Positions 1 to 7,183 of a stretch of 9,750 bases of DNA are shown here, one piece after another. Origin of the DNA: Actinomycetota bacterium (lineage in GTDB: Bacteria; Actinomycetota; Humimicrobiia; Humimicrobiales; Humimicrobiaceae); assembly GCA_004376325.1 (NCBI GenBank), contig SOKC01000015.1:1-9750 (forward strand), written 5' to 3'. The notes beneath the pieces were generated by a model that was not told where the DNA came from, searched no databases, and worked only from the letters and a program-made list of their open reading frames with translations. The stretch's first letter is position 1. Each line of letters starts with the position of its first letter. The position numbers and the translations under genes are program-made.

Positions 1-692
1 TACGCATTTTCCTGTCCGTATCTACAGTATTTAAGAAGCCTGCATATGGAGCATTTTGGTTTCTTAGCCAGGCAGATGGTTCTTCCCAGCGCTATTATTC
101 TATGCGAATAGCTGCTCCAGTTATCTTCAGGAACTATTTTCATGAGATCAAACTCAATTTTTACCGGATCCGGGTTTATTGTCAGCCCCAGTCTGTTTGA
201 GATTCTCTTTACATGAGTATCTACTATTATAGCCTGCTTGCCGAATATATTTGCCAGCACTACATTGGCAGTTTTTCTTCCTACTCCATGGAGCGTGGTT
301 AGATCTTCAATATTGTCAGGGGTTATACCTCCAAATTTACTGGCTATATCTTTTGAGCAGTTGATTATACTTCTCGCTTTATTTCTATAAAACCCTGTTG
401 ATTTTATATCTTCCTGAAGCTCCATCAAGTCAGCCCCGGCAAAATCTTCCGGGATCTTATATTTTTTAAAAAGGGATGGTGTGACTTTATTTACCAGCCT
501 GTCGGTGCTCTGGGCTGAAAGAATGGTGGAAACAAGAAGCTGAAAGGCATTTTTATGCTTGAGTGAGGTAGAGGAAGCTTCCGGGTATTCCTTATTCAGA
601 ATATCAAGTATTTTATTTATATTTTTCACTGCAGGTTCATATACAGCTCTGTAAGTATTATTTTGTTTTTTTATGTTCCTTTTATTTTTCAT
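1..692 (-). CDS. nth: Endonuclease III (DNA glycosylase/AP lyase), complete to its last residues at the window edge
   Basis: This is a base-excision-repair enzyme that removes oxidised pyrimidines and cuts at the abasic site by beta-elimination. Translating the minus strand from ATG at 692 gives 230 residues before the sequence ends inside a codon beginning TA, very likely the stop. Visible marks: SAQSTD (residues 59-64); the helix-hairpin-helix LHGVGRKTAN around 134-143 with catalytic Lys140 (E. coli K120); VDTHV with catalytic Asp158 (E. coli D138); and a C-terminal 4Fe-4S loop C207-X6-C214-X2-C217-X5-C223. The length is slightly above E. coli Nth (211) because of a basic N-terminal tail. 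The start lies 48 nt after the polX stop on the same strand, so it is probably the last gene of the repair operon. No Shine-Dalgarno is visible before this ATG, and no upstream in-frame ATG was seen. Confidence 0.95.
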   Translation of the reverse strand, partial: MKNKRNIKKQNNTYRAVYEPAVKNINKILDILNKEYPEASSTSLKHKNAFQLLVSTILSAQSTDRLVNKVTPSLFKKYKIPEDFAGADLMELQEDIKSTGFYRNKARSIINCSKDIASKFGGITPDNIEDLTTLHGVGRKTANVVLANIFGKQAIIVDTHVKRISNRLGLTINPDPVKIEFDLMKIVPEDNWSSYSHRIIALGRTICLAKKPKCSICRLLKYCRYGQENA

Positions 693-740
693 ATTACCAG
701 ATAAGTATCTTTGATAAATTGTTTGTAAATAGATATAGAT

Positions 741-2471
741 TTACTTTGTTTTTTTATTTTTTTTATTCTTTAAATAAATTTCAATTTCCTTTGCGGGAAG
801 AGTATTTAGCACATCTTCTTTTTCCAGCCACCCTTTCCGGGCAATATTTACCCCAAATTTGTAATCATCTAAATTCTTTAAGCTATGTGCATCAGGGTTT
901 ATAAAGATTTTTACCCCCTTTTCTTTTGCATATTTGCACATTCTCCAGTCCAGGTCCAATCTGAAGGGGCTTGCATTTAGTTCTATATCCACATCATTTT
1001 CCGCTGCTGCATTTATTATCCTTATTATATCCACTCTGTAAGGATCCCTTGCCAGAAGCAGTCTTCCGGTAGGATGGGCTATCATTGTTGTAAACTTATT
1101 TTCAATAGCTCTTATAATTCTATCTGTCATCTGCTCTTCACTCAGGTTGAAACTGGAATGGATTGCAGCAATTATGAAGTCAAATTTAGATAAAATATAG
1201 TCGCTATAATCAAGATTACCGTCAAGCAGAATGTCTGATTCAATTCCCTTGAATATTTTAAAGCTGGCGCATTTCTGATTTAATTTATCTATTTCTTCAA
1301 AGTACCGGTTAATATCATCATCCTTTAATCCACCGGCATATGATGCAGTCCTGCTGTGCTCGCTTATTCCGGCATACTGGAAGCCCATTTTCTGCAGGTA
1401 ATTGCAGGTCTGTTCAATACTGATATTCCCATCACTATGAGTGGTGTGAATGTGAAATATCCCTTTTATGTCTTTTTCCTCTATCAATTTGGGAAGAGTC
1501 TTATTTTTTGCAGCCTCAATCTCCCCATAATTTTCTCTCAGTTCGGGAGGAATCCAGTCCATTGAAAAAAAGTTAAAAATATCAGCCTCGTCGGAACATT
1601 TAATAAGGCTGCCATTTTTAAAAAGCCCGTATTCGTTCATTTTTATGTTATCTTTTTTGGCTGCAGTCCTCATAGCTGTATTATGTTCCTTGCTTCCTGT
1701 AAAATGATGAAGCGCATAGGGATATTGAAAGTCATCTACAGTCCTTATATCAACATTAATTCCGGATTTTAGCCTGATGCTTGATTTTGTGTCCCCCCTG
1801 GCGATTATATCTTCAGCCTCGCTAAGTCCGGTGAAGAAATCCATTACTTTATCAGGACTATCAGTGCTTGCTACTATATCTATATCCTTTACTATCTCTT
1901 TCTTTCTGCGCACACTTCCTGCAAGACTTGATCTATTGACATACTTGAAGTTTTGTATTTTATTGTGAATAACTTCGGCTTCTTCTATAATATTCGCAAA
2001 AAGATACCTGCCTTTGTATTTCTTTAAAACCTCGATTCCTTTTAAGATATTTTCCTGAGTTTTCCTGCCAAAATTAGGCAGATCTACAAGCCTGTTTTCT
2101 ATACAGGCGTATTCCAGCTGGCCAATATTGCTTATCCCCAGGTTGTCGAATAGGTACTTTATTTTTTTTGGTCCCATGGTAGGAATTGCAAGCATTTCAA
2201 CAAGCCCCGGAGGAACAGTTTTTTTCAGGTCTTCGTAAAATTTTAAGCTCCCGGTATCAAACAGTTCTTTTATCCTTTCGGCAATATGTTGGCCTATTCC
2301 CTTTATTTTTGTAAGGCTATCTATTTCTAAATCTTTGCCAAAATCAATATCCGATGCCTCAAGAGAACGCGCGGAATTCTGGTAGGCTCTGATTTTAAAA
2401 GGATTTTCATCTTTTAGTTCCAGGAGCACACTGATTTCTTTTAGAATTTTTATTAATTCTTCCTTATCCAT
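741..2471 (-). CDS. polX: Family X DNA polymerase with C-terminal PHP nuclease domain (PolX, canonical copy)
   Basis: This is a 576-residue bacterial PolX, close to the usual ~570. In this family the N-terminal polymerase fills short gaps, and the PHP domain gives a metal-dependent 3'-5' exonuclease/AP-endonuclease. Order: 8-kDa-like region (about 1-80) with helix-hairpin-helix KIKGIGQHIAERI; further hairpins near 95-107 (IPTMGPKK) and 131-143 (LPNFGRKT); polymerase palm with GSVRR (185-189), D196-x-D198 and the third carboxylate D241 in GINVDIR; nucleotide-binding FTGS (257-260); linker WIPPELRENYGEIE (306-319); PHP domain about 335-570. PHP metal ligands are all present: H340, H342, D347, H372, E411, H438, H466, D527, H529. 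The ATG overlaps the DUF763 stop by 8 nt (2464-2471), and an in-frame TGA lies just upstream, so no earlier start is available. An AGGAG lies 14 nt before the ATG, farther than usual, so translational coupling is likely. It sits between DUF763 and nth. Confidence 0.96.
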   Translation of the reverse strand: MDKEELIKILKEISVLLELKDENPFKIRAYQNSARSLEASDIDFGKDLEIDSLTKIKGIGQHIAERIKELFDTGSLKFYEDLKKTVPPGLVEMLAIPTMGPKKIKYLFDNLGISNIGQLEYACIENRLVDLPNFGRKTQENILKGIEVLKKYKGRYLFANIIEEAEVIHNKIQNFKYVNRSSLAGSVRRKKEIVKDIDIVASTDSPDKVMDFFTGLSEAEDIIARGDTKSSIRLKSGINVDIRTVDDFQYPYALHHFTGSKEHNTAMRTAAKKDNIKMNEYGLFKNGSLIKCSDEADIFNFFSMDWIPPELRENYGEIEAAKNKTLPKLIEEKDIKGIFHIHTTHSDGNISIEQTCNYLQKMGFQYAGISEHSRTASYAGGLKDDDINRYFEEIDKLNQKCASFKIFKGIESDILLDGNLDYSDYILSKFDFIIAAIHSSFNLSEEQMTDRIIRAIENKFTTMIAHPTGRLLLARDPYRVDIIRIINAAAENDVDIELNASPFRLDLDWRMCKYAKEKGVKIFINPDAHSLKNLDDYKFGVNIARKGWLEKEDVLNTLPAKEIEIYLKNKKNKKTK

Positions 2472-3552
2472 AAAAACTCACAAGTCTCCTGATTGCCTTT
2501 ATTTTTTCTGTTCTGCCAATTTTACTATCTTTAACTGCATTATGTAAAATCTCTATAGAGCGGTTATAATTCTCTCTATCCACCGGGTAAGGTATACCGT
2601 CTTTACCGCCATGTGCGAAGCTAAATCTTGCCGGGTCCTTTATACTGTATTTCACACCATATATCAGCTCAGAAATTAAAGCCAGAGCTCTTATTGTTTT
2701 TGGTCCCACACCCTTCATTGCAAGCAGTTTTTCAAAGTTTTCAGGTTTTTTCTCATAGGTCGAGATAAAAATTTTCTCCATTCTCCTGAAGTCCATATCG
2801 TTCAGCCTTATATGGTGTCTTATAGGAAAAGTATAGCTTTTTTCCTGCCAGTCTTTTATTTTCTTTAAGTCTTTCAAAATATTTTTTGGTTTTTCGCGGG
2901 AAAGCCCGGCAATTGTTTCTCTTGCTTTGCCGCTTTCCAGGGCTACCAGATTGATTACTTTATTTTTTTTATCGCAGCATATGGCGCTGTGAGGTTCGCA
3001 TACGAAGCTGTCCAGATCCTTTGAGAGCCAGTGGTATCTTCTTGCCATTCTGTTATCTTCATTCATTCCCTGCTGTATTACCGACCACTGATTTCCATCT
3101 TTGGTGAAAATAAAGCAGTGGTGGTAAAGCTGATACCCATCCTGCAGCGCATTACTATCAACCTTTGCCACTATTTTGCTGCTGTATACAAGATTTCCAA
3201 AATCTTTCCCCATAAGGTTGGCTGCATTTTCAATTTCAAGAGGAGTCTTTCTTGAAGTTCTTCCTTTTCCTCCTGCTACGAAAAAGCCCAGATCTTTTTC
3301 CAGTCCTTTTATGGATTCCTTTACGGCTCCGCAGACGGTAGTAGTAACTCCGCTGGAGTGCCAGTCAAATCCCAGGACACATCCAAAAGCCTGAAACCAT
3401 AATGGATCTGAAAGCTTCTTAAGCATTTCTGCTGCGCCATATTCAGAAACGACCAGTGATATTATCTCTCTTGACAGGTTTTTCATCCGGGTAAATAACC
3501 AGTACGGCGCTTTTCCTCCATGAAGAGGGAGATTCATTGTTCCTGTTCTCAT
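2464..3552 (-). CDS. DUF763 (COG1415) conserved protein with helix-hairpin-helix; function unknown
   Basis: This 362-residue protein matches the DUF763 family as I remember it, found mainly in archaea and some thermophilic or candidate-phylum bacteria. Conserved blocks: MRTGT..LPLHGGKAPYWLF at the extreme N-terminus, GFDWHSSGVTTT (61-72), AGGKG (93-97), KVDS (130-133), QDGYQLYHH (137-145), QQGMNED (160-166), RRYHW (171-175) and EPHSAI (186-191). The many invariant His, Asp, Gln and Arg residues suggest an enzyme. A helix-hairpin-helix, AMKGVGPKTIRAL (278-290), suggests DNA binding, and TFPIRHHIR precedes it at 241-249. No biochemical function is known to me. The start is set by the family N-terminus. 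The gene overlaps polX by 8 nt and follows pcm by 58 nt, so a role in DNA repair alongside PolX and Nth is the natural inference. No Shine-Dalgarno is seen; a TATTAT lies a few bases before the ATG. Confidence 0.88.
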   Translation of the reverse strand: MRTGTMNLPLHGGKAPYWLFTRMKNLSREIISLVVSEYGAAEMLKKLSDPLWFQAFGCVLGFDWHSSGVTTTVCGAVKESIKGLEKDLGFFVAGGKGRTSRKTPLEIENAANLMGKDFGNLVYSSKIVAKVDSNALQDGYQLYHHCFIFTKDGNQWSVIQQGMNEDNRMARRYHWLSKDLDSFVCEPHSAICCDKKNKVINLVALESGKARETIAGLSREKPKNILKDLKKIKDWQEKSYTFPIRHHIRLNDMDFRRMEKIFISTYEKKPENFEKLLAMKGVGPKTIRALALISELIYGVKYSIKDPARFSFAHGGKDGIPYPVDRENYNRSIEILHNAVKDSKIGRTEKIKAIRRLVSFYG

Positions 3553-3610
3553 AATATAATATTTGCGCTTATAAGGTTGATAGAAAACTTTTGGGAAATC
3601 TTACCTGTAT

Positions 3611-4276
3611 TTAACTTCTTCTGGTTAAAGGTACAAAAGCTACATCACATAAACCTATTTTTTTAATCCTGGTGCCGCGTTTAATTACCTTATAAAGTGT
3701 CTGGTTCCAGCTTGAAGGGCCGACAGGAATCACCATAATTCCGCCATCTTTTAATTGTTCGATGAATGGTTGGGGAATGTGATCAGGTGCCGCGGTAACA
3801 ATTATTCTGTCATACGGCGCGTATTTTTCCCATCCAAGGTAGCCATCGTGGTTACTCATTTTTACATTTTTATATTTTTTAAGTAATTCTTTATTTTTTT
3901 TATAAAGTGAAGTAATTATTTCCACTGTGTAGACTTCTTTTGTTATTGCAGCAAGTACTGCCACCTGATAACCAGAACCGGTGCCAATTTCTAGAACCTT
4001 TTCATTTCCGGTTAGCTCCAGACTTTCAGTCATAAGAGCAACAATATACGGTTGCGATATTGTCTGTCCGAATCCAATGGGAAGCGGTCTATCTTCATAA
4101 GCTGAGTCTTTATATGCTTTATCTACAAAAATATCGCGGGGTACTTTTCTTAATGCATCCAGGACCTTTTTATCTTTAATTCCCCTGGAAATAATCTGAT
4201 TCTGGATCATATTGTCCCGGAGCAGTTGATATTTCTGTATATCTGAGGATTTGGTATTCTTGTTTGATCTTATCAT
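3611..4276 (-). CDS. pcm: Protein-L-isoaspartate O-methyltransferase
   Basis: This 221-residue cytoplasmic enzyme uses S-adenosylmethionine to methylate L-isoaspartyl residues in aged proteins, which starts their conversion back to aspartate. Visible motifs: RGIKDKKVLDALRKVPR (31-47); the family signature GQTISQPYIVALMTE (70-84) with the active-site Ser/Thr segment; SAM-binding motif I VLEIGTGSGYQ (94-104); the acidic end of strand 2 in VYTVE (115-119); YDRIIVTAAPDHIP (155-168); LKDGGIMVIPVG (175-186); and the C-terminal VAFVPL. The first ~12 residues (Asn/Lys/Ser-rich) go beyond the typical N-terminus, but no better ATG precedes the conserved QI..RGI segment except M23, which would trim conserved-looking sequence. 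It is the first gene of the minus-strand repair unit and is divergent from the second PolX gene, 76 bp away. No Shine-Dalgarno is visible. Confidence 0.95.
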   Translation of the reverse strand: MIRSNKNTKSSDIQKYQLLRDNMIQNQIISRGIKDKKVLDALRKVPRDIFVDKAYKDSAYEDRPLPIGFGQTISQPYIVALMTESLELTGNEKVLEIGTGSGYQVAVLAAITKEVYTVEIITSLYKKNKELLKKYKNVKMSNHDGYLGWEKYAPYDRIIVTAAPDHIPQPFIEQLKDGGIMVIPVGPSSWNQTLYKVIKRGTRIKKIGLCDVAFVPLTRRS

Positions 4277-4352
4277 AACTTGTAGTGTTTTGTGATATAA
4301 TGGCTTGTTTTAAATGTTAATATAATTATTATAACATAGAAAATATTATAAA
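4277..4352. promoter_or_regulatory. Divergent promoter region between pcm and the second polX-like gene
   Basis: These 76 bp must hold the promoters for both flanking genes. A TATAAT lies at 4296-4301. A perfect 13-bp AT palindrome, TATAAT-T-ATTATA, lies at 4321-4333 and reads as a -10-like hexamer on both strands. On the plus strand TTGTTT (4305-4310) followed by TATAAC (4330-4335) with a 19-bp gap is the best pair, and would start RNA only about 10 nt before the ATG at 4353. No Shine-Dalgarno precedes either ATG. In sequence this AT-rich, -10-like hexamers arise easily by chance, so the exact elements are uncertain. Confidence 0.4.
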
Positions 4353-6170
4353 ATGATTAATTTGAAACTGGCAAATATACTTACAGCTATTGCAGAAATT
4401 AAAAAATCCAGCCCTGATGATAAAAATATATTACTGGGTCTCATAATAGCAGCGCGAACACTGAGAGATAATCCTGAAAGCATTGAGAAAATCTATAGCA
4501 GCGGAAAACTTAGGGAACTCACCGGTATGGAAGAACCGGCATATAAACTTATAAAGGAATATCTGGATACTGGAAGTATTGGATTGTATGAGGAGTTAAA
4601 ATCGAAATATTCCGAAAATTTAATAAGGCTGGTAAGAATAAGCGGGCTGGGGAAAAAGAGAATGTTTAAAATCTATGATACTTTTAATATCAAAAGCCTG
4701 GAAGATCTAAAAGATAAGCTGGTAGATAATAACAGAATTGCTAATGTCCTTGCAGAAGGTGGTTCGGGAAAAAATAAGGCAGGTGAATCTTATACTGAAA
4801 GGCTTAAGCAATCACTGGATTATATGGAAAGCATAAGGGGAATGTTCCCCAGATGGCAAGTTGAACTCTATTTAGATGAAATAAAAAATAGTCTTTATAA
4901 AATTAAAGATATTAAAAGATTTGTTTTTGTTGGTTCCCTGAGGAGAAAGAAATCTATAGTAAAAGACATAGACATACTTATACAGCCTTATTTTAACAAT
5001 CCGTTATATGATTTTGAAAGAAGCGAGAAACTGCTGGGAGAAATCCGATCACTTAATTTTATAAAAAGATTGTTAAGCAGTGACATAAGGAAAGAAAATA
5101 TAAGTGCAAGATTTGAAACTGTTTTTGGAATAGAAATTGAGTTTATTATAAGCAGCGCTAAAAATTGGGCTGTAGATATGTTGTATACTACTGGAAGTAA
5201 AAAGCATATAAAAAAATTAGAAAGAATAGCGCAGAAAAAAGGGTATTTTAAAAGTGGAAGAATAGAGACCGCTGGTTTTTCTGAAAACAGCGGAGAAGGG
5301 ACAGGAAATTATCTACCAGCTGATGATGCCTTTTATGAGAAAAATATTTACAGCAGGTTGAATTTACAATATATACCTCCGGAGCTGAGAGAGGATCTGG
5401 GAGAAATAGAGCTGGCGGAGAATTTTCTGGTGCCATCGCTTCTGACCATGGAAGATATAAAGGGTGATCTTCATATTCATTCCAGATGGAGTGACGGAAT
5501 TATAAGTCTCCATGACATGGTTGAAAGAGTAAAAAAATTTAATTATGAATATATAGCAATCACCGATCATACGGAGAGCAATTATTATGGCAGGGGCCTG
5601 GATGCTAAAAGAGTGCAAGAAAAAATAAATTATATTAATAAATTAAAATCCAGATTTAAAGATTTTTATATTTTAATGGGTTCAGAAATCGAAATCAGGG
5701 GAGTTGGTAAATTAGATTATCCTGAAAATATAATCAAAAAAATGGATATCGCAATCGGTTCGATGCATTCATCCTTTTTAAATACCAGAGCTGAGAATAC
5801 AGCCAGAACGGTCAGTGCAATTGAAAATAGGCACATTGACTTTATTGCGCATCCTACAGGAGTAGTTTTTGGAAACAGAGCGCCCTATTCTATTGATATT
5901 GACAGGTTGATTTCAGCAGCGGCTAAAAATAATAAAGCTCTGGAAATAAATTCATATTTTTTAAGGATGGATCTTAACGAACAAGATGTCCGTAAAGCCA
6001 GAGAGATGGGGGTAAAAGTGGTTATAAATACGGATGCTCACCGTCCAAATAATATGGATATGGTAAGACTGGGAGTAGATGTTGCCAGAAGAGCGGGACT
6101 CCAGAAAAAAGATGTATTAAATGCGCTTACGCTTAAGGAATTAAAGGCGTGGAAGAAGCAAAGAAGTTAG
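4353..6170 (+). CDS. Diverged second PolX-PHP protein (paralogue of the polymerase at 741-2471) with altered polymerase site
   Basis: This 605-residue protein follows the PolX plan but has drifted. The N-terminal 8-kDa-like region is poorly conserved: its first helix-hairpin-helix reads ELTGMEEPAYKLI where the neighbour has KIKGIGQHIAERI, so the G-x-G turn is lost. The second (ISGLGKKRMFKIY, 96-108) is kept, and the third is replaced by an unrelated Gly/Lys-rich stretch. The palm keeps GSLRR (194-198) and D205-x-D207, but the third carboxylate is Glu263 (GIEIEF for GINVDI). YTTGS (278-282) replaces FTGS, followed by a roughly 12-residue longer loop rich in Gly, Ser and Glu (300-322). The linker IPPELREDLGEIE (341-353) is near-identical. 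The PHP ligands are complete: H374, H376, D381, H406, E445, H472, H500, D561, H563. An in-frame stop at 4332-4334 fixes the start at 4353; no Shine-Dalgarno is seen. The nuclease is probably active. The polymerase may be weak, altered or lost. Confidence 0.88.
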   Translation: MINLKLANILTAIAEIKKSSPDDKNILLGLIIAARTLRDNPESIEKIYSSGKLRELTGMEEPAYKLIKEYLDTGSIGLYEELKSKYSENLIRLVRISGLGKKRMFKIYDTFNIKSLEDLKDKLVDNNRIANVLAEGGSGKNKAGESYTERLKQSLDYMESIRGMFPRWQVELYLDEIKNSLYKIKDIKRFVFVGSLRRKKSIVKDIDILIQPYFNNPLYDFERSEKLLGEIRSLNFIKRLLSSDIRKENISARFETVFGIEIEFIISSAKNWAVDMLYTTGSKKHIKKLERIAQKKGYFKSGRIETAGFSENSGEGTGNYLPADDAFYEKNIYSRLNLQYIPPELREDLGEIELAENFLVPSLLTMEDIKGDLHIHSRWSDGIISLHDMVERVKKFNYEYIAITDHTESNYYGRGLDAKRVQEKINYINKLKSRFKDFYILMGSEIEIRGVGKLDYPENIIKKMDIAIGSMHSSFLNTRAENTARTVSAIENRHIDFIAHPTGVVFGNRAPYSIDIDRLISAAAKNNKALEINSYFLRMDLNEQDVRKAREMGVKVVINTDAHRPNNMDMVRLGVDVARRAGLQKKDVLNALTLKELKAWKKQRS

Positions 6171-6174
6171 CTGT

Positions 6175-7128
6175 TCATTTCTTATAATATTTAAATATCT
6201 TCTTATCTTTAAAATCAGGTATGAATAAATCCTCTTTACTGTTCAGCGATATATGATCCTGTGTCCAGCCGTAACTAAAACCTCTCTTTTCGGCATATTT
6301 TACTACTTCCAGATATTCTTTTGCTGTAATCATTCTATTTAATTCAGGGTACCTGGATGCCTTATAAGTTGGATGATACTGGGCCATGATGCTCAAGTAA
6401 ACATCGGTAGATAGTTCATTTTTAATAAAGTCCAGAGTCTTTTTGATTCCTCCGATATTTTCAGGTAAAACCAGCAGTCTTATCATCAACCCCTTTAAGG
6501 CTACTCCTTCCGGGTCAACTTTAAGTCCTCCCACCTGTCTGTACATTTCTTTAACTGACTGGCGGTTATACCGGACGTATTCTTCAACCATTGAATATTT
6601 TCTGGCCATGTCGTCATTGCTGTACCTCATATCCGGCATATAGATATCAATAATCCCGTCCAGCATTTTTATAATCTTGGGGTTATCATATCCGCCGGTA
6701 TTAAACACCGTGGGGACTGAAAGCCCTTTATTTCTGGCAATGGAGAGAGCTTTTACTATTTGCGGGATCCATATAGTAGGAGAGACGAAATTAATATTAT
6801 GACAACTTAAATTCTGTAATTTAATCATGCTATCTGCGAGTTCCGATATACTGCATTTTGTTCCTTCAAATTCCTGGCTTATCTGATAGTTCTGACAGTA
6901 GACACATTTCATATTACAGTAAGTAAAGAATATAGTTCCCGAACCCCTGTTTCCTGAAATTGGAGGCTCTTCTCCATGATGGGGCATAGCTGACGATATT
7001 ACAGGATTGTAGCCGGCATTACAGAAACCTTTCTCTTCTGATTTTCTGTTAACCTTGCATTTGTGAGGACATATTACACATCTATTTAAAATTCTATCCA
7101 GTGATTTTAAAGGTTCAAAAATTTTCAT
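6175..7128 (-). CDS. pflX: Radical SAM protein of the PflX family (COG1313, pyruvate formate-lyase activase homologue)
   Basis: This 317-residue cytoplasmic iron-sulfur protein has no firmly established substrate. The radical SAM cluster motif is C71-X3-C75-X2-C78 (CNMKCVYC), followed by QNYQISQ. An N-terminal extra cysteine group, C17-X2-C20-X3-C24 with C36 (CVICPHKC...GFCNAG), is typical of this branch. Other family marks: SGNRGSGTIFF (58-68), HNINFVSPTIWIPQIVKAL (110-128), VFNTGGYD (141-148), IDIYMPDMRYS (160-170), EMYRQVGG (194-201) and MAQYHPTYKA (248-257). No glycyl-radical enzyme lies in the window, so activation of a pyruvate formate-lyase partner is not supported here. The start at 7128 has no Shine-Dalgarno. 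It lies 55 nt after the XRE regulator on the same strand, so the two may be co-transcribed. Its stop is 4 bp from the stop of the convergent PolX-like gene. Confidence 0.9.
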   Translation of the reverse strand: MKIFEPLKSLDRILNRCVICPHKCKVNRKSEEKGFCNAGYNPVISSAMPHHGEEPPISGNRGSGTIFFTYCNMKCVYCQNYQISQEFEGTKCSISELADSMIKLQNLSCHNINFVSPTIWIPQIVKALSIARNKGLSVPTVFNTGGYDNPKIIKMLDGIIDIYMPDMRYSNDDMARKYSMVEEYVRYNRQSVKEMYRQVGGLKVDPEGVALKGLMIRLLVLPENIGGIKKTLDFIKNELSTDVYLSIMAQYHPTYKASRYPELNRMITAKEYLEVVKYAEKRGFSYGWTQDHISLNSKEDLFIPDFKDKKIFKYYKK

Positions 7129-7183
7129 GTTAAATAAGGTACTATTTGGATTAAAATAATAAAGTTAAGATATAATAATATTA

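Noticed and set aside
719..904. 61-codon plus-strand open frame near the nth-polX junction
   Set aside because: It is mostly antisense to the conserved PHP end of PolX, with low-complexity Phe/Tyr-rich translation; not a credible gene.
3176..3394. Plus-strand open frames opposite DUF763 (also 3031-3255)
   Set aside because: They are antisense to conserved DUF763 blocks and have no recognisable protein features.
741..3552. NHEJ-type end-joining system built around PolX
   Set aside because: No Ku or ATP-dependent ligase gene is present in the window; the partners are base-excision-repair type.
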